Source: an uncultured Faecalicatena sp. (GTDB lineage: Bacteria; Bacillota; Clostridia; Lachnospirales; Lachnospiraceae). Taken from it: 64,000 bases of DNA. A program made the translations under genes and the position numbers. The notes below the pieces were generated by a model. It ran no database searches, had not been told where the DNA came from, and saw only the letters and a program-made list of their open reading frames with translations. This document shows, piece after piece, positions 1 to 7,775 of this stretch. The stretch lies in assembly GCA_948468385.1 (NCBI GenBank), contig CAOKHZ010000001.1:124001-188000 (forward strand), written 5' to 3'. Position 1 is the first letter of the stretch. Each line of letters begins with the position of its first letter.

Positions 1-108
1 GCATTGTTCCCGCAGGTGGCAACGGACTTCTTCAAATATCGTGAAGCGCAGCAGACGAAAGTCGACGCGACAGTCGCGGACACGGAAAACGGGGCTTACC
101 CGGTATAA
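1..108 (+). CDS. C-terminal end of an unrecognised protein (cut by window edge)
   Basis: An open frame runs from the first base to a TAA at 106-108 and encodes the last 35 residues of a protein, ending in ENGAYPV. The short piece has an aromatic, hydrophobic start (ALFPQVATDFF) followed by a polar tail, which could be the end of a membrane transporter, but this is a guess. I do not recognise the family. Confidence 0.5.
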   Translation, partial: ALFPQVATDFFKYREAQQTKVDATVADTENGAYPV

Positions 109-210
109 GATTTTATGAGCACATGCCCAAGGAACGTCCCAAAACCCAGGGGATTCCAGGGTGAGCGATAATAACCCTTTTTAGGGAGAAGCATTAAAAT
201 TCAATCCAAT

Positions 211-575
211 CTTCGAAGGTCGAAAACCAACCCCTTTCGGCTTTCGATGAAAAATAAACGAGATATTCGAGGGCCGAAAACCAACCCCCTTTTGGCTTTC
301 GATGAAAAATAAACGAGATATTCGAGGGCCGAAAACCAACCCCTTTCGGCCTTCAGTGAAAAATGAACGAGATATTCGAAGGCTGAAAACCAACCCCTTT
401 TGGCTTTCGATGAAAAATGAACGAGATATTCGAAAGCCAAAAACCAACCCCTTTCGGCTTTCGATGAAAAATGAACGAGATATTCGAAGGCCGAAAACCA
501 ACCCCTTTTGGTCTTACTTGAAGAATGAACGTGATATTTCGAAGGCTGAAAACCAACCCCTTTTGGCCTTTGACA
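211..575 (+). repeat. Tandem array of seven ~54-bp stem-loop units
   Basis: The core ccaacccc recurs at 227, 281, 336, 390, 444, 498 and 553, a spacing of 54-55 bp. Each unit has a left arm resembling tcgaaggccgaaa, a nearly constant loop accaacccc, and a right arm resembling tttcggctttcga, so each folds into a stem of about 11-13 bp. Units are joined by A-rich linkers resembling tgaaaaatgaacgagat. Differences between units are mostly G-U compatible when read as plus-strand RNA. Open frames cross the array on both strands but look like by-products of the period being a multiple of three; two units are 55 bp and break them. The array lies directly upstream of the aminopeptidase gene. Confidence 0.85.
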
Positions 576-587
576 AAAAATGGCAAA

Positions 588-616
588 GGGCGGCAGGGAG
601 TATATCTCTGCCGTCC
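588..616 (+). promoter_or_regulatory. Stem-loop in the leader just upstream of pepP
   Basis: gggcggcaggga (588-599) pairs with tctctgccgtcc (605-616) over 12 bp including two G-U pairs, around a 5-nt loop. No T-run follows, so it is not an obvious terminator. It lies between the 54-bp repeat array and the aminopeptidase ribosome binding site (about 638-643) and differs in sequence from the array units. Confidence 0.5.
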
Positions 617-652
617 GCTTGTTTGAGCGATACAAGAAAGGAGTGGAAGGTG

Positions 653-2452
653 ATGGAAGTAACCGAGAAGATTGCGGCGTTGCGGTCGTTGATGGACGAA
701 TATAAAATGGATGCCTACATCGTACCGACGGCGGATTACCATCAAAGTGAATACGTGGGAGAGCATTTCATGGCCAGGGCGTTTTTGACCGGATTTACCG
801 GTTCGGCCGGCACTGTGGTGGTGACAAAGACGAAAAGCTGCTTATGGACGGACGGACGCTATTTTTTACAAGCTGCCGCGCAGCTTGAAGGAAGTGGGAT
901 CGCCTTGATGAAGAGCGGGGAAGAGGGGGTGCCGGAGATTCCCCAATTTTTAGAAAACGAACTCGGCGAGGGCGCGGTGATTGGCTTTGACGGGCGCACG
1001 GTGGGCATTCGCCAAGGGAAAGAATATGAGGAAATCGCCCGCAAGAAAGGCGGAAGAATCATTTATCAGGGAGACCTCGTGGATAAAATCTGGGAAAATC
1101 GTCCATCCCTGCCGCAGAGTCCGGCGTTTGCCTTGGATTTGTGTTATGCGGGGGAAGACGTCGCGTCCAAATTGAAGCGCATTCGGGAAAAAATGGGAGA
1201 GTACCAGGCAAGCGCGTTGCTCTTGACGGGACTCGACGACATTGGCTGGATGTTAAACATTCGTGGACGGGACGTGGAGTATTTTCCATTACTTTTGTCT
1301 TATGCGGTGGTGACGATGGAAGAAGTGGAATTGTACGTGGATGCTCAAAAACTTGATTCTTCCATAAAAAAGCGGCTTGAGGATAATTGTATACAAGTAT
1401 GCGATTACGATTTGATTTACGAGAGAATGAAAAAGTTTACCAAGGAGGAGCGAATCTGGCTGGACGAGACACAAGTAAATTATGCGTTGTCCCGAAATCT
1501 TGCTCCTGACGTGCCGGTCGTAATCGGAGAGAATCCGTTGATTTTGATGAAGGCAGTGAAAAACGATGTCGAAGTCGAAAATATCCGTATGGCACATGTC
1601 AAGGACGGTGTTGCACATACGAAATTCATATACTGGCTGAAGCAGAATGTCGGGATAATCCAAATCACGGAAATGAGTGCGTCAAAGAAGTTGGAAGAAC
1701 TGCGTGCCGAACAAGGCGACTTTATTTCCCCCAGCTTTGGGCCAATTAGCGCCTATAAGGAACATGCGGCAATCGTGCACTATTCTTCCACGCCGGAGAC
1801 AAACGTGGAGTTAAGTCCAAAGGGGCTGTTTTTGATCGATACGGGCGGAAATTATTTCCAGGGTTCCACGGACATTACGAGAACCGTGGCGCTTGGCCCT
1901 ATCACGGAGGAGGAGCGAACCCATTTCACGACGGTCGTTGCAAGCATGCTGAATTTGGCGGACGCGGTGTTTTTGCATGGCGTGACCGGGATGAACCTGG
2001 ATTATGCGGCAAGGGAGCCTTTCTGGCGACAACATTTAAATTATAATCACGGCACCGGGCATGGCGTGGGGTATCTTGGCAACATCCACGAGCCACCGCA
2101 ACGGTTCATGTGGAAGCCGCCTGCAGACGGAAACGTCGCCCAGGCGTTGGAAAAAAACATGGTGATTACAGACGAGCCGGGAATTTACATTGAAGGCTCC
2201 CACGGAATCCGTATCGAAAACGAGTTGCTGGTTTGCGAGGATGAGAAAAATGAATATGGCAGGTTCATGCGTTTTGAACATCTTACATTCGTGCCAATAG
2301 ATTTGGACGCGTTGAAGCCGGAATTATTGACGGAGAGGGAACTGGGGCTTTTGAATGCGTACCATAAGCAGGTTTATGAGAAGATTGCGCCATATCTTGA
2401 CGAAGAGGAACGCAAGTGGTTAAAGAGATACACCCGCGAGATTACGGCGTGA
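653..2452 (+). CDS. Aminopeptidase P family protein (Xaa-Pro aminopeptidase, M24)
   Basis: 599 residues. It matches the long three-domain aminopeptidase P type: two creatinase-like N-terminal domains and a C-terminal pita-bread metallopeptidase domain. Metal-site signatures are visible in order: LIDTGGNYFQGSTDITRT (two Asp), HGTGHGVGYLGNIHE (His) and ITDEPGIYIEG followed by IRIENELLV (two Glu). The enzyme should remove N-terminal residues that precede proline, in the cytoplasm. I chose the ATG at 653 because AAGGAG lies about 10 nt upstream and family homology starts there; an upstream in-frame start at 302 would add only translated repeat sequence. An RpiR regulator follows behind its own promoter. 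Confidence 0.93.
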   Translation: MEVTEKIAALRSLMDEYKMDAYIVPTADYHQSEYVGEHFMARAFLTGFTGSAGTVVVTKTKSCLWTDGRYFLQAAAQLEGSGIALMKSGEEGVPEIPQFLENELGEGAVIGFDGRTVGIRQGKEYEEIARKKGGRIIYQGDLVDKIWENRPSLPQSPAFALDLCYAGEDVASKLKRIREKMGEYQASALLLTGLDDIGWMLNIRGRDVEYFPLLLSYAVVTMEEVELYVDAQKLDSSIKKRLEDNCIQVCDYDLIYERMKKFTKEERIWLDETQVNYALSRNLAPDVPVVIGENPLILMKAVKNDVEVENIRMAHVKDGVAHTKFIYWLKQNVGIIQITEMSASKKLEELRAEQGDFISPSFGPISAYKEHAAIVHYSSTPETNVELSPKGLFLIDTGGNYFQGSTDITRTVALGPITEEERTHFTTVVASMLNLADAVFLHGVTGMNLDYAAREPFWRQHLNYNHGTGHGVGYLGNIHEPPQRFMWKPPADGNVAQALEKNMVITDEPGIYIEGSHGIRIENELLVCEDEKNEYGRFMRFEHLTFVPIDLDALKPELLTERELGLLNAYHKQVYEKIAPYLDEEERKWLKRYTREITA

Positions 2453-2498
2453 GTCCTATTCCCGATTCTTTTGGCGGTTTTGCCTTGAAACGAGGTAC

Positions 2499-2527
2499 TT
2501 GCAAAACGGCGACTTCTAGGGTATACT
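2499..2527 (+). promoter_or_regulatory. Sigma-A promoter for the RpiR regulator
   Basis: TTGCAA at 2499-2504 and TATACT at 2522-2527 are separated by 17 nt, a near-consensus vegetative promoter 37 nt before the regulator's start codon. It suggests the regulator and the downstream flavoprotein are transcribed separately from pepP. Confidence 0.7.
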
Positions 2528-2563
2528 TAGGGACGTGGCATTTTCGAAACTTATGCGACAAGT

Positions 2564-3487
2564 ATGGAAAAAGAGGTTTTGGACGTGGGGGAAAGTAGTA
2601 CGAATGAACTTTTGCTTCATATCGAGGATAAATATCAGGGATTGAGCAAGGGACAGAAGCGTTTGGCGGATTATGTGGTGGAAAATTATGACAAGGCGGT
2701 CTTTTTGACCGCCGCCAAATTGGGCGAAGTGGTCGGGGTTAGCGAATCCACGGTCGTGCGCTTCGCGACGCAGCTGGGGTATAAGGGCTATCCGGGATTC
2801 CAGAAAGCGTTGGAGGAATTGGTGCGCAACCGCCTCAATTCCATCCAGCGAATGGAGGTGACGTTTGGGCGTATCAGCCAGTCGCAGATATTGGAGGCCG
2901 TGCTGCAGTCGGACATTGAAAAAATCAAGCTGACTTTGGGAACAATTGATCACGACGCATTTAACATGGCGATTGACACGATTCTTGCCGCCCGCAAGAT
3001 TTACATCGTGGGGATCCGCAGCTGCGCGCCGCTTGCGTCATTTCTCGCCTTTTATTTGAACCTGATTTGCGAGAACGTGGTGACGGTCAACACGAACAGT
3101 GCCAGCGAGGTGTTCGAGCAGCTCATCCGCATTGACGAGCAAGACGTGATTATCGGAATCAGTTTTCCGCGCTATTCCATGCGCACGCTCAAGGCGTTGG
3201 AATTTGCCAGTAACCGCAAGGCGAAAGTGATTACTTTGACGGACAGCATACATTCGCCGATGAATTTGTATTCTTCTTGTAACTTGATTGCCAGGAGCGA
3301 CATGGCGTCCATCGTCGATTCTCTGGTGGCGCCGTTGAGCGTCATCAACGCGTTGGTCGTGGCGTTGTGCATGAAAAAGAAGAAAGAAGTCGTGACCACG
3401 TTGGAAATGCTGGAGCGGTTGTGGGGAGAATACCAGGTTTACAGCGCGGATGAGCTAAACCCGTTATCCGACATGGGAGAAGAATGA
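2564..3487 (+). CDS. MurR/RpiR family transcriptional regulator
   Basis: 307 residues with the standard architecture: an N-terminal helix-turn-helix (about residues 20-100, with SESTVVRFATQLGYKGYPGF as recognition region) and a C-terminal SIS sugar-phosphate-binding domain (about residues 130-260, with IYIVGIRSC and ISFPRYSMRT). Family members sense phosphosugars and control sugar or amino-sugar catabolism. No sugar operon adjoins it, so its targets cannot be told from context. Its stop overlaps the next start by ATGA, so it is probably cotranscribed and translationally coupled with the flavoprotein. Confidence 0.9.
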   Translation: MEKEVLDVGESSTNELLLHIEDKYQGLSKGQKRLADYVVENYDKAVFLTAAKLGEVVGVSESTVVRFATQLGYKGYPGFQKALEELVRNRLNSIQRMEVTFGRISQSQILEAVLQSDIEKIKLTLGTIDHDAFNMAIDTILAARKIYIVGIRSCAPLASFLAFYLNLICENVVTVNTNSASEVFEQLIRIDEQDVIIGISFPRYSMRTLKALEFASNRKAKVITLTDSIHSPMNLYSSCNLIARSDMASIVDSLVAPLSVINALVVALCMKKKKEVVTTLEMLERLWGEYQVYSADELNPLSDMGEE

Positions 3488-4770
3488 TTGTTAGTGCGGG
3501 GATGAATCATGATGGTTTGAGAATGGGAGATTTGGAAGTGAGCAGGGTCATTGTCGTGGGCGGCGGAGCCGCAGGGAGCCTGGCGGCCATATTCGCGGCC
3601 AGAAACGGGCGGGAAGTATATCTGCTGGAAAAAAATGAAAAGATCGGGAAAAAGCTTTATATCACGGGCAAGGGACGTTGCAACCTGACAAACGCCGGGG
3701 ACATGGAAGAATTGTTCGCGGCGGTGGCCTCGAACCCGAAGTTTTTATACAGCGCGTTTTATGGTTTTACGAATTGGCAGGCGATGGGGTTTTTTGAGAA
3801 TCTGGGGGTCGCCTTGAAAACGGAGCGAGGAAACCGCGTGTTTCCGGTGTCGGATCACTCTTCCGACATTATCCGGGCGTTGCAAAAGGAATTGGAACGC
3901 CTGAAGGTGCATGTGCGTTTCCATACGGCCGTGGCGGAAATCCTCACAGAGGATGGACGGTTTCGGGGCGTGCGCCTGAAAAATGAAGACATTCTGACCG
4001 GGGACGCCTGCATCGTGGCGACCGGAGGGCTTTCCTATCCTTCTACCGGCGCTACCGGCGACGGGTACCGGTTCGCCAGAAAGGTTGGCCACGAAGTGGT
4101 AGAAACAGCTCCGGCCTTGGTACCGATGAACGTAAGGGAGGATTATGCGAAGGAATTGCAGGGGTTGTCACTGAAAAACGTGTCCGCCTCCATTTATGAC
4201 GGGAAGAAAAAGCTGTTTGAAGAGTTCGGGGAAATGCTGTTTACCCATTTTGGGGTCAGCGGCCCTTTGATGATTGGTGCCAGCAGCGTCGTTGGTCGCA
4301 TCTTGGCCAAAAAGGAGTTGACGCTTCACATCGACTTGAAACCGGCACTTTCGAAGGAACAATTGGATCAGCGGATTTTGCGCGATTTCGGACAAAATAA
4401 GAATAAGAAATTTAAGAATGTATTGGACGGGCTGTTTCCGGCCAAACTGCGGCCAATCATGATAGAACGAAGCGAAATCGCTCCGGACAAGCCGATCAAC
4501 GACATTTCGCGCGAGGAACGGACGAGGCTTGTGAACCTTGTCAAGAATTTTGAGATGACGTTGACCGGCCTGCGCGGATACGACGAGGCGGTGATTACCA
4601 AAGGCGGGGTCTGCGTCAAGGAGGTCAATCCACAGACGATGGAGTCGAAGCGCGTGAAGGGGCTTTATTTTGCCGGCGAGGTTTTGGACTTGGACGCGCG
4701 GACGGGCGGTTTCAACTTGCAGATTGCATGGTCCACGGGATATTTGGCCGGGATGCACGCAGGAGGCTGA
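3484..4770 (+). CDS. HI0933/YhiN-family NAD(P)/FAD-dependent oxidoreductase
   Basis: 428 residues. A Rossmann FAD-binding motif VVGGGAAGSLAA lies near residue 25, followed by the family hallmark GKGRCNLTNAG, and the C-terminal FAD motif GFNLQIAWSTG. It belongs to the HI0933-like (BaiN/RdsA) flavoproteins, whose substrate is unsettled; some gut relatives have been linked to bile-acid dehydroxylation, which cannot be inferred here. The chosen ATG overlaps the RpiR stop codon and has GGGAGAAG just upstream; an internal start closer to the FAD motif is possible because the first 20 residues are atypical. cmk follows in the same direction. Confidence 0.9.
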   Translation: MIVSAGMNHDGLRMGDLEVSRVIVVGGGAAGSLAAIFAARNGREVYLLEKNEKIGKKLYITGKGRCNLTNAGDMEELFAAVASNPKFLYSAFYGFTNWQAMGFFENLGVALKTERGNRVFPVSDHSSDIIRALQKELERLKVHVRFHTAVAEILTEDGRFRGVRLKNEDILTGDACIVATGGLSYPSTGATGDGYRFARKVGHEVVETAPALVPMNVREDYAKELQGLSLKNVSASIYDGKKKLFEEFGEMLFTHFGVSGPLMIGASSVVGRILAKKELTLHIDLKPALSKEQLDQRILRDFGQNKNKKFKNVLDGLFPAKLRPIMIERSEIAPDKPINDISREERTRLVNLVKNFEMTLTGLRGYDEAVITKGGVCVKEVNPQTMESKRVKGLYFAGEVLDLDARTGGFNLQIAWSTGYLAGMHAGG

Positions 4771-4824
4771 GCGTTCCCAGGCGGGAGCGGAAAGGTCAGT
4801 ATAGATAATCAGGAGGGAATTTTC

Positions 4825-5481
4825 ATGGGATACAACGTGGCGGTAGACGGTCCGGCAGGAGCCGGGAAAAGCACGATTGCGAAGTTGGTGGCGAAGAAGA
4901 AGGGCTATATTTACGTGGACACGGGGGCAATGTACCGCGCCATGGCCATTCATTTTCTGGGGAAAGGAATCGACCCGGAAAATATGAAAGCGGTGGCAGA
5001 GGCCTGCGTGGACGCGAACGTGACGATTGATTACGAGGACGGTGTTCAGCAGGTTTATTTGAACGGGGAAAACGTCACCGACAAGCTGCGCACGGAGGAG
5101 GTCGGCAACATGGCCTCCAAGACGTCGCAAATCCCGGCCGTGCGGGAAAAACTTTTGGAATTGCAGCGGGGGCTGGCGAGGGAAAAGGACGTCATCATGG
5201 ACGGGCGCGACATTGGAACTTGCATTTTACCGGATGCCGACGTGAAAATTTATCTTACCGCGAGCGTTGAGACCCGCGCGACACGCAGGTTTGAGGAGTT
5301 GAAGGAAAAAGGTGTCCCTTGTGATTATGAGGAAATTGCCAAGGACATTAAGGAGCGGGACGCGCGCGACATGAACCGTGAGACGGCTCCGCTTCGCAAG
5401 GCCGAAGACGCGCATTTGGTGGACAGTTCCGAAATGACGATAGAGGAAGTCGTAAACGCCATCTGTGAATACTGCAGATGA
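4825..5481 (+). CDS. cmk: Cytidylate kinase
   Basis: 218 residues. It phosphorylates CMP and dCMP to the diphosphates in pyrimidine nucleotide supply. The P-loop GPAGAGKST is at residues 9-17, followed by YVDTGAMYRA, typical of Cmk, and the substrate-binding DGRDIGT. Length is normal. AGGAGG precedes the ATG. The order cmk, ispH, S1-domain protein is a classical Clostridia neighbourhood. Confidence 0.96.
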   Translation: MGYNVAVDGPAGAGKSTIAKLVAKKKGYIYVDTGAMYRAMAIHFLGKGIDPENMKAVAEACVDANVTIDYEDGVQQVYLNGENVTDKLRTEEVGNMASKTSQIPAVREKLLELQRGLAREKDVIMDGRDIGTCILPDADVKIYLTASVETRATRRFEELKEKGVPCDYEEIAKDIKERDARDMNRETAPLRKAEDAHLVDSSEMTIEEVVNAICEYCR

Positions 5482-5586
5482 CGGGCGGCATGTGGATTAA
5501 GTCGACGAGAACCACAGTCCACGCTTGCGAAAAACGCAGGCGAGAATGCAAGGCGGAACGAGCAAAGCCACAAGGGAGGAGTTATT

Positions 5587-6441
5587 GTGAAAGTAATCAG
5601 GGCGAAGAGGGCGGGATTTTGCCCCGGCGTGAAACGTGCGGTAGAGATGGTATATGAACAAGTGGAAAAAAATGCCGGGGTGAAAACTTATACTTACGGC
5701 CCCATCATTCACAACGAAGAGGTCGTCAAGGATTTGCGGTCGAAGGGGATTTGCGTCATACAAGACGAGGAGGAGCTCGACGGCGTGAAAGAGGGCACCG
5801 TCATCATCCGTTCCCATGGCGTGGAGAGGCGGATTTACGAAAAGATGAAAGGCAAGGGGCTGACAATCGTGGATGCCACCTGCCCGTTCGTCAAAAAAAT
5901 CCACGACATCGTGGAAAAGGAAAGCGCGCGCGGATGCTTTATCCTGATTATCGGCAATCCGACACATCCCGAGGTAATTGGCATCCGGGGCTGGGCAGGA
6001 GAGCGTTCGACGGTCATCCAGAATGTGGAAGATGTCGAAAATCTCCCCATAAATCCCGGGGAAAACGTGTGCGTCGTCTCCCAAACGACATTTAATTACA
6101 ATAAATTTAAAGATTTAGTTGAAATTATCTCGAAAAAGAGTTATGATGTTAATGTTGTAAACACCATCTGTAATGCGACGAAAGAGCGTCAGGCCGAAGC
6201 TCTGGAGATTGCACGACATGCGGATGCCATGATTGTGATTGGCGACAAGCATAGCTCCAACACCCAGAAGCTATATGAAATATGCGGAAGGGAATGTAAG
6301 GATACGTACTACATACAGACACTTGACGATTTGAATTTGAATCAATTAAGGTCCGTGGAAACAGTAGGTATTACAGCAGGGGCATCCACGCCCAACAATA
6401 TAATTGAGGAGGTTCAAAATAATGTCAGAATTATCATTTGA
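5587..6441 (+). CDS. ispH: 4-hydroxy-3-methylbut-2-enyl diphosphate reductase
   Basis: 284 residues. It catalyses the last step of the non-mevalonate isoprenoid pathway, forming IPP and DMAPP with an oxygen-sensitive iron-sulfur cluster. Three conserved cysteines are visible, in AGFCPGVKRA, DATCPFV and NTICNATKERQ, as are the motifs SHGV and NPTHPEV. The start is GTG, seven nucleotides after GGGAGG. The gene overlaps the S1-domain gene by 20 bp; in several Clostridia these two genes are fused, whereas here they remain separate but overlapping. Confidence 0.96.
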   Translation: MKVIRAKRAGFCPGVKRAVEMVYEQVEKNAGVKTYTYGPIIHNEEVVKDLRSKGICVIQDEEELDGVKEGTVIIRSHGVERRIYEKMKGKGLTIVDATCPFVKKIHDIVEKESARGCFILIIGNPTHPEVIGIRGWAGERSTVIQNVEDVENLPINPGENVCVVSQTTFNYNKFKDLVEIISKKSYDVNVVNTICNATKERQAEALEIARHADAMIVIGDKHSSNTQKLYEICGRECKDTYYIQTLDDLNLNQLRSVETVGITAGASTPNNIIEEVQNNVRIII

Positions 6442-7504
6442 ACAGATGTTAGACGAGTCAATTAAGACAATTCATAACGGCGAGGTCGTGGAAGGGACGG
6501 TCATTGACGTGAAACCGGAAGAGATTATTCTCAACATCGGGTACAAGTCGGACGGTATCCTCTCCAAGGGCGAGTATACCAACGATTCGTCCGTCGACTT
6601 GATTCAGGCCGTGAAAGTCGGGGACACGATGACCGTGAAAGTATTGAAGGTAAACGACGGGGAAGGTCAGGTGCTTTTGACCTACAAACGTCTTGCAATG
6701 GAAAAGGGGAACGAGAGGCTTCGGGAGGCTTTTGAAAATAAAGAGACGCTAAAAGCGCCCGTGACGCAGATTTTGGGCGGCGGCCTTGGAGTAGAAGTGG
6801 AAGGCGCGAGGGTGTTCATCCCGGCGAGCCTGGTGTCCGATTCTTATGAGAAGGACTTGGGCAAGTTTGCGAACCAGGAAATCGAGTTCGTGATTAGCGA
6901 GTTTAATCCGCGAAGGAACCGCATCATCGGAGACAGAAGACAGCTCTTGGTAGCCGAGAGGGCTCAGAAGCAGAAAGAACTTTTCGCGAGACTCAACATC
7001 GGGGACACCATCGAGGGTACTGTGAAGAACGTGACGGATTTTGGCGCGTTCGTTGATTTGGGCGGCGTGGACGGCCTGCTTCATATTTCTGAGATGTCCT
7101 GGGGCAGGGTGGAGCACCCGAAGAAGGTATTTAAGACGGGACAGCCTTTGAAAGTATTGGTAAAGGACATTCGTGACACGAAGATTGCCCTGAGTTTGAA
7201 GTTTCCGGAGACCAATCCATGGGTGGATGCCGAAGAGGAGTTCGCGGTTGGCTCCATCGTGGAAGGAAAGGTTGCCCGCATGACGGATTTTGGCGCGTTC
7301 GTGGAGTTGAAGCCGGGCGTGGACGCGTTGCTCCATGTATCCCAGATTTCCCGGGCACACGTGGAAAAACCGTCGGACGTTCTTTCCGTTGGACAGGAAG
7401 TGACGGCGAAAATTGTGGATTTGAATGTGGCGGACAAGAAAATCAGCCTTAGCATGAAAGCCTTGGAGCTGCAGGATGACGCGAGGGGCAGAGAGGACGA
7501 GTAA
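6422..7504 (+). CDS. S1 RNA-binding domain protein (ribosomal protein S1-like)
   Basis: 360 residues made of four S1 (OB-fold) repeats: about residues 13-80, a diverged second repeat at 90-165, and two highly similar repeats at about 180-255 and 265-335, each with the core DFGAFV and LLH(I/V)S. Proteins of this size and context in low-GC Gram-positives bind mRNA and the ribosome, though they are not always equivalent to Proteobacterial S1. I chose the ATG at 6422 because GAGGAGG is 9 nt upstream; an in-frame TTG at 6404 would overlap that ribosome binding site. A strong terminator follows at 7518. Confidence 0.92.
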   Translation: MSELSFEQMLDESIKTIHNGEVVEGTVIDVKPEEIILNIGYKSDGILSKGEYTNDSSVDLIQAVKVGDTMTVKVLKVNDGEGQVLLTYKRLAMEKGNERLREAFENKETLKAPVTQILGGGLGVEVEGARVFIPASLVSDSYEKDLGKFANQEIEFVISEFNPRRNRIIGDRRQLLVAERAQKQKELFARLNIGDTIEGTVKNVTDFGAFVDLGGVDGLLHISEMSWGRVEHPKKVFKTGQPLKVLVKDIRDTKIALSLKFPETNPWVDAEEEFAVGSIVEGKVARMTDFGAFVELKPGVDALLHVSQISRAHVEKPSDVLSVGQEVTAKIVDLNVADKKISLSMKALELQDDARGREDE

Positions 7505-7517
7505 GAGTGAGAAACGG

Positions 7518-7567
7518 GGCTGTTACACCGGCGATTGAAAAATCCAACGGTGTGGCGGCCTCTTTTT
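7518..7567 (+). terminator. Rho-independent terminator of the cmk-ispH-S1 cluster
   Basis: ggctgttacaccg (7518-7530) pairs with cggtgtggcggcc (7548-7560) over 13 bp, with three G-U pairs, and is followed by TCTTTTT. Confidence 0.88.
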
Positions 7568-7625
7568 GTTATGAATTTACATGGTTCTTTTCGATTGCCG
7601 TCACTTTGGCCGGCACAAAAAAGGC

Positions 7626-7653
7626 TTCTTTTTTGACTCTTGTCAAAAAAGAA
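7626..7653. promoter_or_regulatory. Perfect 12-bp inverted repeat upstream of rnfC
   Basis: ttcttttttgac (7626-7637) and gtcaaaaaagaa (7642-7653) are exact reverse complements around tctt. It lies about 120 bp before rnfC. It could be an operator, or an RNA hairpin in the Rnf leader. The arms are A/T-rich, and no clear T-run follows on the plus strand. Confidence 0.5.
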
Positions 7654-7775
7654 ACGTTAAAATTTCGACAAGATGTTCGATAAAAGATACAAGAAATATA
7701 TGTCTTTTACTGGATTTTCTGCATATGGTCTAGTAAAATAGAGAAAGTAGGAGACGTAAAGAAAGGAGAGTACAA

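Noticed and set aside
211-575. CRISPR array
   Set aside because: Units are continuous tandem copies with no unique spacers, and no cas genes are present.
302-652. Upstream in-frame start that would add 117 residues to aminopeptidase P
   Set aside because: The added part is translated repeat DNA; family homology and a good ribosome binding site both point to the ATG at 653.
181-766. Several overlapping open frames on both strands across the 54-bp repeats, giving 18-residue repeat proteins
   Set aside because: The frames stay open because the period is a multiple of three; they lack ribosome binding sites, are broken by 55-bp units, and the changes between units preserve hairpin pairing rather than peptide sequence.
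4168-5130. 320-codon minus-strand frame across the flavoprotein gene and cmk
   Set aside because: Shadow of two recognised genes; no family resemblance.
5482-5586. Possible dispersed repeat between cmk and ispH
   Set aside because: There are small stems such as cgcttgcg/cgcaggcg, but no second copy in the window supports calling it a repeat.
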